Shown one piece after another: positions 52,785 through 60,922 of a stretch of 60,922 nucleotides of DNA. The first letter of the stretch is position 1; every line of letters begins with the position of its first letter. Position numbers and translations under genes: made by a program. This DNA is from Bacteroidales bacterium (GTDB lineage Bacteria > Bacteroidota > Bacteroidia > Bacteroidales > UBA3824). The stretch is taken from assembly GCA_017651345.1 (NCBI GenBank), contig JAGCDD010000369.1:1-60922 (forward strand), given 5' to 3'. The notes under the pieces are model-generated. The model searched no databases, was not told the origin of the DNA, and saw nothing but the letters and a program-made list of their open reading frames with translations.

Positions 52785-53960
52785 TTAGTATAATTGATTT
52801 ATAGGAACTTGTGTTCCATTATTGAGTAGTATCGTATAATCTGGTATGTCGCCAATTTTTACACCTTTATTTAATGTAATGGAGCATTGCGACCCGTCAA
52901 AAACCTTGATTCCGCCATATTGCGAAAGGTCGCCAAACCCTTCCACATGGTATTCGGTGCTAAAATCGGCAAAATCTTCAAAATCAACACCTTTGTAACG
53001 TCGTATGCCAATATCAGCTCTAAAAGCACCTCTGCTTGGTAGATGTATTTCTATATTGTTGATTTTCAAGTCAAATGTATTGTCTCTAATATTATTTGGT
53101 ATGGCGTGATAGAGAATAATGTCAATATTAGCGTAATCTTTTGATGCTATGGATTTTAACATACGAATAATAGCAAGAGCGGCGGCACGTCGAGGTTGCA
53201 AACGTTCGGGGTCGTTTGGAGCAGAACCACATTCCACAAGTATTGTAGACGCACCCCACAACTGCATATTATCGCCAAATGCGTTTGGCATAAAGCTATC
53301 GCTATATTTGGCAATGCAACCTTCGGCAATGGGCTTGATAAAATCCTGTGCCACTGAGATTAACTGCATTGCTGTGCGTCGATTGTCGTTAATATCGCCT
53401 TCTACATTATATTTTGGCGCAAGAAACGAAATCATTGTTTGCTTCCTTTCGGGCAATGTGGTGTAATATTGCTCTTGATCGTGCATATTAAACGCCACCT
53501 GAGGTTTTATTCTATCATATAAACCTTTGAGTATCTGCGATTCTGGAGCTGTCAACCGTATTGCATCGCGATTGAGGTCGATGCCCATAGCATTACGACG
53601 GCAAAACATTTCGTTTCCATCGGGATTGAGCAATGGCAATGCACACACTGTTAGGCTTTTGAGCAATGGAAGCGCATTAACTGTTTCTAAATAATTCATC
53701 ACATCAAGCAATGCCAACGTTGACACTGGCTCATTGCCATGCATCTGACTCCAAAGCATCACTACAGTTTTGCCACTGCCGATAGTATACGACTTGATTT
53801 CGCGCCCGAGCACCGAAAACCCTTCTAAATTCACTTGATATTTAGTTTTATGACGTTGAAGCACAGGCACAATATCTGCGTACAAAAACTTTCTACAAGG
53901 AAGTTTTGCCTCAAAAAAATTATTGTAACTTTCGTAATTATTACTACTTTTGCGTTGCAT
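52785..53960 (-). CDS. M14 family zinc carboxypeptidase
   Basis: 391 aa from the ATG at 53960 (MQRKSSNNYESYNNFFEAKL), chosen because the promoter at 53984-53991 would otherwise lie in the gene. Zinc ligands: HxxE in LWSQMHGNEPVSTLALL and the later His in QVAFNMHDQEQYY. Substrate contact residues are in NPDGNEMFCRRNAMGIDLNR, where NxR is typical. The C-terminal 100 residues form an extra beta domain. There is no signal peptide, so it is probably cytoplasmic; peptidoglycan-peptide trimming is one possible role. Confidence 0.88.
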   Translation of the reverse strand: MQRKSSNNYESYNNFFEAKLPCRKFLYADIVPVLQRHKTKYQVNLEGFSVLGREIKSYTIGSGKTVVMLWSQMHGNEPVSTLALLDVMNYLETVNALPLLKSLTVCALPLLNPDGNEMFCRRNAMGIDLNRDAIRLTAPESQILKGLYDRIKPQVAFNMHDQEQYYTTLPERKQTMISFLAPKYNVEGDINDNRRTAMQLISVAQDFIKPIAEGCIAKYSDSFMPNAFGDNMQLWGASTILVECGSAPNDPERLQPRRAAALAIIRMLKSIASKDYANIDIILYHAIPNNIRDNTFDLKINNIEIHLPSRGAFRADIGIRRYKGVDFEDFADFSTEYHVEGFGDLSQYGGIKVFDGSQCSITLNKGVKIGDIPDYTILLNNGTQVPINQLY

Positions 53961-53983
53961 ATTACGGTCAAAAAATTTTTTTA

Positions 53984-53991
53984 CAAATATA
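53984..53991 (-). promoter_or_regulatory. Promoter of the M14 peptidase gene
   Basis: TATATTTG 24 bases upstream of the ATG at 53960. The divergent gene at 54043 has no equally clear element. Confidence 0.6.
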
Positions 53992-54042
53992 TACTTTTTT
54001 TGTAAATTATATAACACATTATAAATAAAACACATTATTAAT

Positions 54043-55401
54043 ATGAAATTTAAATTATTGACCCCATTTGCAGCCGCTGCAATAATCATTTCAGGCTGTC
54101 AGGAACAAAAAAAACAAGACGTGAAATTCTCGTGCCAATATCCGGTTATATACGCTATCGACACTATACAAAGTCTTACTACTGAGGATATTATCAAAGA
54201 CGGCAAACCCGGTGCAAAGGTTAAAGGCGAGGCTCTGCCTTTCAATTCTTCCGATTCCGAAGGCTTTTTGAAGCTAACAATGAAACAGACTCTCCACCCA
54301 ATGTCGGAGGCGTTAGGAAAAGCGTTTGGAGGTAATATTTTTTACGCGCTCGACTCTACTGGAGCTATCAATTCGGCTTTTTTGCTTAGTGCCGACCATC
54401 AAATCCTTTATGTTTACCCCGATGAAATAGCTTCACAATCTACCAAAGACGCTACTCCCGAAGAGGTTGCTCTCTATATGCAAGGTTTGGCAGATGCGCC
54501 TTTGCACGCAGTTTCGATGGCTATGCAGCTTGCCAACCAAGACAACACCACTCCTCAGTTGGAACTTCTCCACCCCAAAAGCATATATATGCTCGGCAAG
54601 GTAGATGTGGAAATGCCCAAACAGCGTTTCGACCTTAGCGGTTTTGCTATCTACAAGGGCAGAACTATCTGTATAGCCGACAAATCGTGGACTACCGACG
54701 TCTACTATTTCGACACCACATCCACAGGCGAGTTTAATGTAAGTTTCTGCTGCAAAGGTCCCGACTACAAGACCGAAGACTGCGACATTGAGGCTGTAGA
54801 CGTATACAACAACCAAATTGTAGTTTCTGAAGAAACCAACAACCTTATGTATATGCAAAACAAGAAGGGCGAGTTTGAACTTATGCCCACCGATTTCACC
54901 AAACTCGAAGCCGACCTTTCGCGTTGGGGCGCAGCCAACGCAGGTGTTGAGGGTTTCTGCGTGGATGCTAAAAACAATACAATCTACTTTGCCAAAGAGC
55001 GCGAACCCCGCCGACTTTTCTCTTACGATATGAAGAAAAACGAATTTCATACCGATTTCGACGACGTGGTGCTGCCAAACGACGGCGACATTTCTGATAT
55101 GAAATATCTCAAAGGATACGTTTACTATCTCGACCGCGCCAACTGTCTTGTGGTTCGTATCGACGTTAAAACCAAAGAAAAAGTACAATATTCTTTCCGC
55201 AAATACTCCAACAACGGCAAAGAGCACATTTACAAAGCTGACTACGGAATGGCTGAGGCTCTCCTCATCACCGACAACGCAATATTTTTAGGTATGGAAA
55301 ACAACAACGACCCTGTATCTAAATACGGCGAGGAAATCGGTTTGAAAGCTGGCAGCACTGCTCCATCAATTTTCGTATTCAAACGTCCCGCCAATTTTTA
55401 A
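54043..55401 (+). CDS. Lipoprotein with a phytase-esterase-like / SdiA-regulated beta-propeller
   Basis: 452 aa, lipobox IIISGC (Cys19). From about residue 175 a propeller-like pattern: DLSGFAIYKGRTICIADKSW, CDIEAVDVYNNQIVVSEETN, GVEGFCVDAKNNTIYFAKER with EPRRLFSYD, and YLKGYVYYLDRANCLVVRID. The repeated EG/EA-hx acidic marks match the esterase-like activity of phytase family (PF13449-like). The N-terminal 150 residues have no assignable domain. It is exposed at the envelope and its substrate is unknown. Codon use is biased towards the highly expressed set, as in pgk. Confidence 0.75.
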   Translation: MKFKLLTPFAAAAIIISGCQEQKKQDVKFSCQYPVIYAIDTIQSLTTEDIIKDGKPGAKVKGEALPFNSSDSEGFLKLTMKQTLHPMSEALGKAFGGNIFYALDSTGAINSAFLLSADHQILYVYPDEIASQSTKDATPEEVALYMQGLADAPLHAVSMAMQLANQDNTTPQLELLHPKSIYMLGKVDVEMPKQRFDLSGFAIYKGRTICIADKSWTTDVYYFDTTSTGEFNVSFCCKGPDYKTEDCDIEAVDVYNNQIVVSEETNNLMYMQNKKGEFELMPTDFTKLEADLSRWGAANAGVEGFCVDAKNNTIYFAKEREPRRLFSYDMKKNEFHTDFDDVVLPNDGDISDMKYLKGYVYYLDRANCLVVRIDVKTKEKVQYSFRKYSNNGKEHIYKADYGMAEALLITDNAIFLGMENNNDPVSKYGEEIGLKAGSTAPSIFVFKRPANF

Positions 55402-55409
55402 CAATTGAT

Positions 55410-55437
55410 GTAGAGACGTGCCATGGCGCGTCTCTAC
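55410..55437. repeat. Interspersed palindrome (GTAGAGACG type)
   Basis: Arms GTAGAGACG (55410-55418) and CGTCTCTAC (55429-55437), loop with the palindrome GCCATGGC. Very similar 28-base palindromes are scattered in many bacterial genomes, so this is a mobile REP/MITE-like element rather than a gene-specific terminator. Confidence 0.7.
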
Positions 55438-55462
55438 CAAACCCAAAATCATAAAAAACAGA

Positions 55463-55490
55463 AACGGTCGCCAGCTTGCTGACGACCGTT
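55463..55490. terminator. Hairpin terminator between two convergent genes
   Basis: AACGGTCG (55463-55470) pairs with CGACCGTT (55483-55490), with inner AGC/GCT. The minus strand continues into TTTCTGTTTTTTATG, the plus strand into a weaker T-rich tail. It serves the convergent genes ending at 55401 and 55711. Confidence 0.65.
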
Positions 55491-55710
55491 CTATTTGTCT
55501 AATCTAAAAAATCACAACTCTTTATAATGGAAGAGTTTGAAACCTAAAAAACACATCATCAAAAAAAACTTAATCTCTAAATCTCATGAAACTATTTATT
55601 CAATCGCTTCAATTATATTAATCCACCTATGGCAAAAATCTTAGTTTCTTTTCTTTATTCATTAATATAACACACAAAATACGCAATACCCTAATAAAAA
55701 AATCCACATT
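55491..55710. other. AT-rich gap without recognisable features
   Basis: No coding frame, promoter pair or repeat stands out in these 220 bases. Confidence 0.5.
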
Positions 55711-56865
55711 TTAATAATGCTCAACAGGACGCTTAAAATCAATATAATACCAATTATCTTTAAGTCTATACAATCTTTTTTCAAAAATATGTTCCAAAAA
55801 CTCCTGAGGCTGTTCAGAATAGACATATATCAGATAATGATTATTAGTAACATTTACTTTTAGATAATTACTATTATAAAAAAACTCAAAAGGATATTGA
55901 TCATTAACATCAGCATACAGAGAATCAAGTAGTCGAGTTTTAGTATATAGCAACCATTGACCCTTTGATGTTGCAACTCTCCATAAACCTTGATTCATAT
56001 TATCGAGGAAAATATTATAATCCCCATCAAAAACTTTTTCATAATAATACCCAGAACTCCATACCTTGCGCATCAAAGCATTAACAATAACCTTGTCGGT
56101 ATCATTGCTAAATATTCGCTTAAATTCATCCTTTATCAACGTCAATGTGTCATAAGTTTGATAAAAAAACTTTTCCTTATTGGTCATAGCCCATTGATAA
56201 GTTGGTCTAATATAATATGTGGAATCATTAAAATAGATTTTTTTTGGCTGGTAGATATACCAATTGTCTTCTATCTCCCAGAAAAACGAATCCTTTTTTT
56301 TGGGGACAGAATCGTGAGGATAAACATCCATTCCAAACGAACGATTCTTAAGTTGGTCGAAACTTAATTCAGAATAGCAAAGAGCAGAGAGATATCTATT
56401 GTCGAAATTATCAAAATCGTAAAAAAGATACAAATCTGAATCGCAAATAAAATGAAAATGAGTCTGTTTTTTAGTAAATATGTCATGGATATTACTATCC
56501 AAAACTTGATTCATTTTGATAATATTCTTCAAAACTCCATCCTTATTAAGATAAAAATCATGTCGCTTGATAGCGGTATAATGACATAATACTCCATCAA
56601 AATGATGAGCTTTAACTTTATCCATTATCATCAACATAGCAAACCAATTGCGAGCGAGAACTTTTTCTGCCTTGTACATTAGCGTGTCGGGACACTCATT
56701 TACAGGTGGTTTTTCTTCCTGATTCAATTTAGCAAAAACAATCAGAAGCACAAAAAAGAACAAACCAATACCCCCGCAACCTATTTTATAACGGACGTTA
56801 GTATTTAAATCATCAATAAACTCTGGCAAAGTCATTGAATCATCTTCTTGATTAGTTTTTGACAT
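55711..56865 (-). CDS. Uncharacterised single-pass membrane protein
   Basis: 384 aa from the ATG at 56865 (MSKTNQEDDSMTLPEFIDDL); the earlier ATG at 56910 overlaps the promoter. One membrane helix at about 30-48 (CGGIGLFFFVLLIVFAKL) is followed by a long soluble domain with many aromatic and charged residues (QTHFHFICDSDLYLFYDFDN, WYIYQPKKIYFND). No family recognised. AT-rich, Lys/Asn/Ile-rich composition differs from the neighbouring PFOR and lipoprotein genes and resembles the orphan protein at 5727, possibly marking acquired DNA. Confidence 0.7.
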   Translation of the reverse strand: MSKTNQEDDSMTLPEFIDDLNTNVRYKIGCGGIGLFFFVLLIVFAKLNQEEKPPVNECPDTLMYKAEKVLARNWFAMLMIMDKVKAHHFDGVLCHYTAIKRHDFYLNKDGVLKNIIKMNQVLDSNIHDIFTKKQTHFHFICDSDLYLFYDFDNFDNRYLSALCYSELSFDQLKNRSFGMDVYPHDSVPKKKDSFFWEIEDNWYIYQPKKIYFNDSTYYIRPTYQWAMTNKEKFFYQTYDTLTLIKDEFKRIFSNDTDKVIVNALMRKVWSSGYYYEKVFDGDYNIFLDNMNQGLWRVATSKGQWLLYTKTRLLDSLYADVNDQYPFEFFYNSNYLKVNVTNNHYLIYVYSEQPQEFLEHIFEKRLYRLKDNWYYIDFKRPVEHY

Positions 56866-56897
56866 AGAAATGTATTTTATAGACCTTAAATATATCG

Positions 56898-56905
56898 CAA
56901 ATATA
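56898..56905 (-). promoter_or_regulatory. Promoter of the gene at 55711-56865
   Basis: TATATTTG 33 bases upstream of the preferred ATG. Confidence 0.65.
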
Positions 56906-56927
56906 ACCATTTTTGAACATAAAAAAA

Positions 56928-56950
56928 GCGGAACCCAAAACGGATTCCGC
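56928..56950 (-). terminator. Terminator of the PFOR gene
   Basis: GCGGAA (56928-56933) pairs with TTCCGC (56945-56950), with further CC/GG pairing inside. On the minus strand the stem is followed by seven T. It lies 26 bases after the PFOR stop. Confidence 0.8.
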
Positions 56951-56975
56951 CTTTTTATTGAGAGTTAACTCTTAG

Positions 56976-59900
56976 TTACTTAGTATAATCCATTGCTGCA
57001 TATCTCTTGTAAGAGTTGTAGCGTGTTTGAGCGGCTTCCTTAGCAGCGGCGTAGAGTTCCTGAGCCTCTGCGGGGAACGACTTAGCAAGCGATGCGTAAC
57101 GTACCTCGCCGTCGAGGAAGGCTTGGAAGTTGTCCCAGTTAGGCTCTTTGCTGTCTAATTGGAACGGATTCTTGCCCTCTTTTTCGAGTTCGGGGTTGAA
57201 ACGCCACAAGTGCCAGTAACCACATTCAACTGCTTTTGCTTCCTCGGCTTGCGATTTGCCCATACCTCCTTTGGCTTTGAGGCCGTGGTTGATACAGGGA
57301 GCGTAAGCGATTACGAGCGACGGTCCCGGATAAGCCTCTGCCTCGCGCAATGCTTTGAGGGTTTGTGCTTGGTCGGCACCCATTGCAATTTGTGCAACGT
57401 AAACGTAGCCGTATGTGGTAGCGATAAGACCGAGGTCTTTTTTGCGAACGCGTTTGCCCGATGCGGCAAATTTTGCAATTGCGCCAAGAGGAGTAGCCTT
57501 TGAAGACTGTCCGCCGGTGTTAGAGTAAACCTCTGTGTCAATTACAAATACGTTAACATCTTCGCCCGAAGCGATAACGTGGTCGAGTCCACCGTAACCG
57601 ATGTCGTACGAAGCACCGTCGCCACCGATAATCCATTGCGAACGTTTTACAAGGTGATCTTTGTAAGTGAGGATTTCTTTGCACTTGTCGCATCCGCAGG
57701 CTGTGCAAGCCTCCACAATCTTAGGACCAAGAGCCTTGGTAGCGTCGGCATCGTTCTGTTTCTCAATCCACTCGTTGAAGAGCGCTTTGAGTTCGGCAGA
57801 GCAACATTCGCACGATTGAGCCTCTGTCATAAGTTTGGTAAGACGTGCTTTCATCTTCTTGTTGGCAATTGCCATACCGAGACCAAATTCGCAGAAGTCC
57901 TCAAACAATGAGTTAGCCCAAGCAGGACCTTGACCTTTGGCGTTTTTGGTGTAAGGTGTAGAAGGAACTGAGCCTGAATAGATCGACGAGCAACCTGTTG
58001 CATTGGCAACGATTTCGCGGTCGCCAAAGAGTTGCGAAATAAGTTTTACATAAGGAGTTTCGCCGCAACCTGCACATGCGCCAGAGAATTCAAACAAAGG
58101 CTGTGCAAACTGCGAGTTCTTAACGTTGGCTTTGATGTCAACGAGGTCTTGCTTAGATGTAACTTTTTCAACGCAGTAATCCCAGTTAGCAGCCTCTTTC
58201 TTAGCAGCCTCTGAGTTGTCGTCGTAAGCCACCATTGTAAGAGCCGAGCCGCCGAGTTTGGGATTGCCGGGACATACGTCGGCACAGTTGCCGCAAGCCA
58301 AGCAGTCTTTTACGCCAACTTGCATTACAAAGTGCATTCCCTTCATAGCAGCAGGAGCCTTGATTTCGATGGTCTTGCCGCCAAAGCCCTTAACCTCTTC
58401 GTCGGTCATAACGAACGGACGGATGCAAGCGTGAGGACAAACGTATGCACATTTGTTACATTGAATACATTTTTCAGGATCCCAAACAGGAACGAAAGCA
58501 CCTACGCCGCGTTTTTCAAATTTGGCTGTGCCGGCTTTCCAAGTACCGTCTTCGATACCCTTGAAGGTAGATACGGGGAGAAGGTCGCCGTCCTGAGCGT
58601 TGATGGGGCGAACAATGTTGTTGATAAAGTCGTCGCCATCGGCGTATGTTTTGGGAGTAACTTCGAGGTTAGCCCATGCGGGATCAACTGTAAGTTCTTT
58701 ATACTCACCACCTCGGTCGATAGCAGCATAGTTCATATCCACGATGTTCTGACCTTTTTTGCCGTAAGATTTGAGAGCAAAGTGCTTCATCTCCTCAACA
58801 GCCTTGTCAACAGGAATTACACCGGTGATACGGAAGAATGCCGACTGCAAAATAGTGTTGGTACGGTTACCGAGACCGATTTCCTGACCTATCTTGGTAG
58901 CGTTGATGTAGTATACTTTGATATTGTTTTTAGCGAAATAAGCCTTAACCTTGTTGGGAAGGTTGTGAACGAGGTCGTCGCCGTCCCAAATTGTGTTCAA
59001 GAGGAACAAGCCGCCCTTCTGCAAACCACGTGTAACGTCGTACATGTGGAGGTAAGCCTGCTGGTGGCAAGCCACAAAGTTAGGAGTGGTTACCAAGTAG
59101 GTAGAGCGGATGGGAGTGTCGCCAAAACGGAGGTGCGAGCAGGTGAAACCGCCCGATTTCTTAGAGTCGTAAGAGAAATAAGCCTGGCAGTATTTGTCGG
59201 TGGTTTCGCCGATAATCTTAACCGAGTTTTTGTTGGCACCAACTGTACCGTCAGATCCGAGACCGAAGAATTTAGCCTGGAACATACCTGCGGGAGCAAC
59301 CGAAACTTCTTCGCCTACGGGCAACGATGTAAATGTAACGTCGTCGGTGATACCGAGAGTGAAGTGGTTTTTGGGTTGTTTAAGAGCGAGGTTTTCGTAA
59401 ACTGCGATAATCTGAGCAGGTGTGGTGTCGTTAGAGCCGAGACCGTAACGTCCGCCAACAACTTCGATTTTGCTCAAAAGACCGAGCTCTGACAAAGCGT
59501 CAACAACATCCAAATAAAGGGGTTCGCTGTTGGCACCGGGCTCTTTGGTACGGTCGAGAACGCAGATGCGTTTTGCCGAAGCAGGAATAGCCTCTTTTAA
59601 GTATTTGAGCGAGAACGGACGATAGAGGTGAACCGAAATCAAACCAACTTTTTCGCCGTTTTTGATTTTGAAGTCAACAACTTCTTTGATACATTCGGTA
59701 GCCGAACCCATAGCAATGATGATGTTTTCAGCATCGGGTGCGCCGTAGTAGTCGAACGGACGGTATTTGCGACCTGTGAGAGCCGAAACTTTGTCCATAT
59801 AATCGGCAACGATGTCAGCAACAGCGTTGTAATACGGGTTGCAAGATTCTCTGTGAGCGAAGAAAACATCGGGGTTTTCTGCCATACCGCGCATTTCGGG

Positions 59901-60542
59901 ACGCTCGGGCGAGAGAGCTCTTTCTCTGAACGCCTTTAATGCGTCCTGATCAACGAGCTTAACAAGGTCGTCTTGTTCAACAACCTCAACTTTCTGATAT
60001 TCGTGCGAAGTACGGAAACCGTCGAAGAAGTTTAAGAAAGGAACTCTCGATTTCAAAGTAGCCAAGTGAGCCACACCTGCGAGGTCCATAACTTCCTGTA
60101 CCGAACCTTCTGCCAACATAGCAAAACCGGTTTGACGGCAAGCCATAACGTCTTGATGGTCACCGAAAATACAGAGTGCGTGCGAAGCCAAAGTACGAGC
60201 CGAAACGTGGAACACGCACGGAAGCAATTCGCCAGCAATCTTGTACATATTGGGGATCATAAGCAGAAGTCCCTGCGATGCTGTAAAAGTGGTAGTTAAA
60301 GCGCCAGCCTGCAATGAGCCGTGTACTGTACCAGACGCACCGCCTTCGGATTGCATTTCCTGAACGGTAACTGTTTCGCCGAACATGTTTTTGCGACCCT
60401 GAGCAGCCCACTCGTCAACGTTCTCAGCCATAGGCGAGGACGGAGTGATGGGGTAGATAGCGGCCACCTCGGTAAACATGTAGGCAATGTGTGCGGCGGC
60501 GGTGTTGCCGTCGCAGGTCATAAACTTTTTGTCTTTTGCCAT
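56976..60542 (-). CDS. nifJ: Pyruvate:ferredoxin (flavodoxin) oxidoreductase
   Basis: 1188 aa single-chain homodimeric type, full length. It oxidises pyruvate with CoA to acetyl-CoA and CO2, reducing ferredoxin. Order: pyrimidine/PP-like domain with MTCDGNTAAAHIAYMFTEVA and YPITPSSPMAE; the gamma domain with KFFGLGSDGTVGANKNSVKI; the 2[4Fe-4S] ferredoxin domain (CIQCNKCAYVCPHACI and CLACGNCADVCPGN); the TPP domain with GDGASYDIGYGGLDHV and VIDTEVYSNTGGQSSKATP. Proximal cluster cysteines are in SGACAGCGETPYV. Strong codon bias suggests high expression. Own promoter (60602-60609) and terminator. Confidence 0.98.
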   Translation of the reverse strand: MAKDKKFMTCDGNTAAAHIAYMFTEVAAIYPITPSSPMAENVDEWAAQGRKNMFGETVTVQEMQSEGGASGTVHGSLQAGALTTTFTASQGLLLMIPNMYKIAGELLPCVFHVSARTLASHALCIFGDHQDVMACRQTGFAMLAEGSVQEVMDLAGVAHLATLKSRVPFLNFFDGFRTSHEYQKVEVVEQDDLVKLVDQDALKAFRERALSPERPEMRGMAENPDVFFAHRESCNPYYNAVADIVADYMDKVSALTGRKYRPFDYYGAPDAENIIIAMGSATECIKEVVDFKIKNGEKVGLISVHLYRPFSLKYLKEAIPASAKRICVLDRTKEPGANSEPLYLDVVDALSELGLLSKIEVVGGRYGLGSNDTTPAQIIAVYENLALKQPKNHFTLGITDDVTFTSLPVGEEVSVAPAGMFQAKFFGLGSDGTVGANKNSVKIIGETTDKYCQAYFSYDSKKSGGFTCSHLRFGDTPIRSTYLVTTPNFVACHQQAYLHMYDVTRGLQKGGLFLLNTIWDGDDLVHNLPNKVKAYFAKNNIKVYYINATKIGQEIGLGNRTNTILQSAFFRITGVIPVDKAVEEMKHFALKSYGKKGQNIVDMNYAAIDRGGEYKELTVDPAWANLEVTPKTYADGDDFINNIVRPINAQDGDLLPVSTFKGIEDGTWKAGTAKFEKRGVGAFVPVWDPEKCIQCNKCAYVCPHACIRPFVMTDEEVKGFGGKTIEIKAPAAMKGMHFVMQVGVKDCLACGNCADVCPGNPKLGGSALTMVAYDDNSEAAKKEAANWDYCVEKVTSKQDLVDIKANVKNSQFAQPLFEFSGACAGCGETPYVKLISQLFGDREIVANATGCSSIYSGSVPSTPYTKNAKGQGPAWANSLFEDFCEFGLGMAIANKKMKARLTKLMTEAQSCECCSAELKALFNEWIEKQNDADATKALGPKIVEACTACGCDKCKEILTYKDHLVKRSQWIIGGDGASYDIGYGGLDHVIASGEDVNVFVIDTEVYSNTGGQSSKATPLGAIAKFAASGKRVRKKDLGLIATTYGYVYVAQIAMGADQAQTLKALREAEAYPGPSLVIAYAPCINHGLKAKGGMGKSQAEEAKAVECGYWHLWRFNPELEKEGKNPFQLDSKEPNWDNFQAFLDGEVRYASLAKSFPAEAQELYAAAKEAAQTRYNSYKRYAAMDYTK

Positions 60543-60601
60543 AATGCTTTATAAATATTATTTGTTTGAATTTTTACTCTTAAATCAATAAATTAATCGG
60601 G

Positions 60602-60609
60602 CAAAGTTA
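60602..60609 (-). promoter_or_regulatory. Promoter of the PFOR gene
   Basis: TAACTTTG (TAnnTTTG) 60 bases upstream of the ATG. Confidence 0.65.
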
Positions 60610-60652
60610 AAAAAAAATTTTTACTGAGTAGAATTTTTTTTCAAATTGTTTG

Positions 60653-60922
60653 TTATTTTAACAATGATTGCAGGTTTGCAACATCTTCAACAGATAGTTT
60701 AGAAAGCCTTGCCACCAATTCAACCGACATACCTTCTTTAAGCATCTCAACAGCAGCTTCTTTACGGCCTTCTGCCAAACCTTCTGCCAAACCTTGGGTA
60801 CGGCCTTCTGCCAAACCTTCTGCCAAACCTTGGGTACGGCCTTCTGCACGTCCTTCTGCCAAGCCTTGGGTACGTCCTTCTGCCAAACCTTGGGTACGGC
60901 CTTCTGCACGTCCTTCTGCCAA
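60653..60922 (-). CDS. C-terminal part of an Rpn-like protein with tetrapeptide repeats (5' part outside window)
   Basis: The frame enters from the right edge. 89 codons are visible: 13 consecutive tetrapeptides of the types AEGR, AEGL and TQGL, then KEAAVEMLKEGMSVELVARL and a final SKLSVEDVANLQSLL. The tail has the same layout as the Rpn-family gene at 4851-5738 (EGKAEGIAQ followed by GMSEEVISVIMKLPVEEVEK), so this is most likely the end of another Rpn-type nuclease. The 12-bp DNA repeats keep the frame and can expand or contract in steps of four residues. Confidence 0.75.
   Translation of the reverse strand: MAEGRAEGRTQGLAEGRTQGLAEGRAEGRTQGLAEGLAEGRTQGLAEGLAEGRKEAAVEMLKEGMSVELVARLSKLSVEDVANLQSLLK
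60767..60922 (-). repeat. In-frame 12-bp tandem repeats (AEGR/AEGL/TQGL)
   Basis: Thirteen 12-bp units, some grouped as 24-bp AEG(R/L)-TQGL pairs with near-identical DNA, so recent slippage or recombination is likely. The array continues beyond the window. Confidence 0.85.

Noticed and set aside
54433-55227. A 264-codon frame antisense to the phytase-esterase-like lipoprotein gene
   Set aside because: Codon-bias shadow of a well-supported gene, with no promoter or domain of its own.
58320-59492. A 390-codon frame antisense to the PFOR gene
   Set aside because: The strong codon bias of PFOR leaves the opposite strand open. The PFOR reading has unmistakable domains, and the antisense product has none.

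Overview
The window looks like a piece of chromosome from an anaerobic member of the Bacteroidota, most likely Bacteroidales. Three things point that way. Many genes are preceded by the Bacteroidota -7 promoter element TAnnTTTG, several of them with TTTG about 15-20 nt further upstream, and classical Shine-Dalgarno sites are weak or absent. There are type IX secretion and gliding-type genes (PorT, a PorE-like OmpA protein, GldH). There is also a single-chain pyruvate:ferredoxin oxidoreductase, as expected for an anaerobe. I saw no rRNA, tRNA or CRISPR locus.

Layout: 1-1030 is a truncated dCache-HAMP sensor. 1244-3006 is grpE-dnaJ. 3196-4599 holds a C1B peptidase and a small SMR/EamA-like membrane protein, convergent. 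4851-6965 is an Rpn-type nuclease plus an orphan membrane protein, bracketed by an imperfect promoter-proximal direct repeat. 7215-12437 is one minus-strand block: holB, ricT, an LpxL-like acyltransferase, a ketosynthase and a ketosynthase-like partner, the last three typical of aryl-polyene/flexirubin loci. 12507-16530 holds a glycosyltransferase, a sodium:solute symporter and trpB2.

16652-23218 is a defence/mobile island. It contains two DUF4143-type AAA ATPases (one damaged), an antitoxin-like small gene with a broken partner, and a HaeIII-family restriction-modification operon with an extra cytosine methyltransferase. Three separate arrays of three ~33-bp repeats lie here, two of them directly abutting the promoters of the ATPases. 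23227-30639 holds a PorE-like protein, a HigBA-like pair whose antitoxin is truncated, a PafA-family protein that has lost most metal ligands, a second toxin-antitoxin pair, a DUF445 protein and a DUF1573 protein.

30689-34682 holds a beta-propeller lipoprotein and a large HAMP-GAF-PAS sensor without an output domain. 34954-40269 runs on the plus strand: manA, an MMPL-PlsC-methyltransferase-like fusion and an alpha/beta hydrolase. 40272-46095 holds gldH-trmB-EEP on the minus strand, divergent from pgeF, followed by two lipoproteins (one an FKBP) and mnmA. 46409-56865 holds a histidine kinase, pgk, porT, ubiE, several uncharacterised secreted or membrane proteins, an M14 peptidase and a phytase-esterase-like lipoprotein. 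The right end is the 1188-residue PFOR and the repeat-rich tail of a second Rpn-like protein.

The most interesting pattern is the pairing of period-33 repeat arrays with DUF4143 ATPase promoters: same copy number, same period, same distance to the -7 element, different sequences. Next are the PafA-family pseudoenzyme, the HaeIII-like operon with two methyltransferases, and the MMPL-PlsC-methyltransferase-like fusion that may serve the same envelope lipid/pigment pathway as the ketosynthase block 26 kb away. All functional statements come from reading the sequence and from family knowledge; no searches were run.
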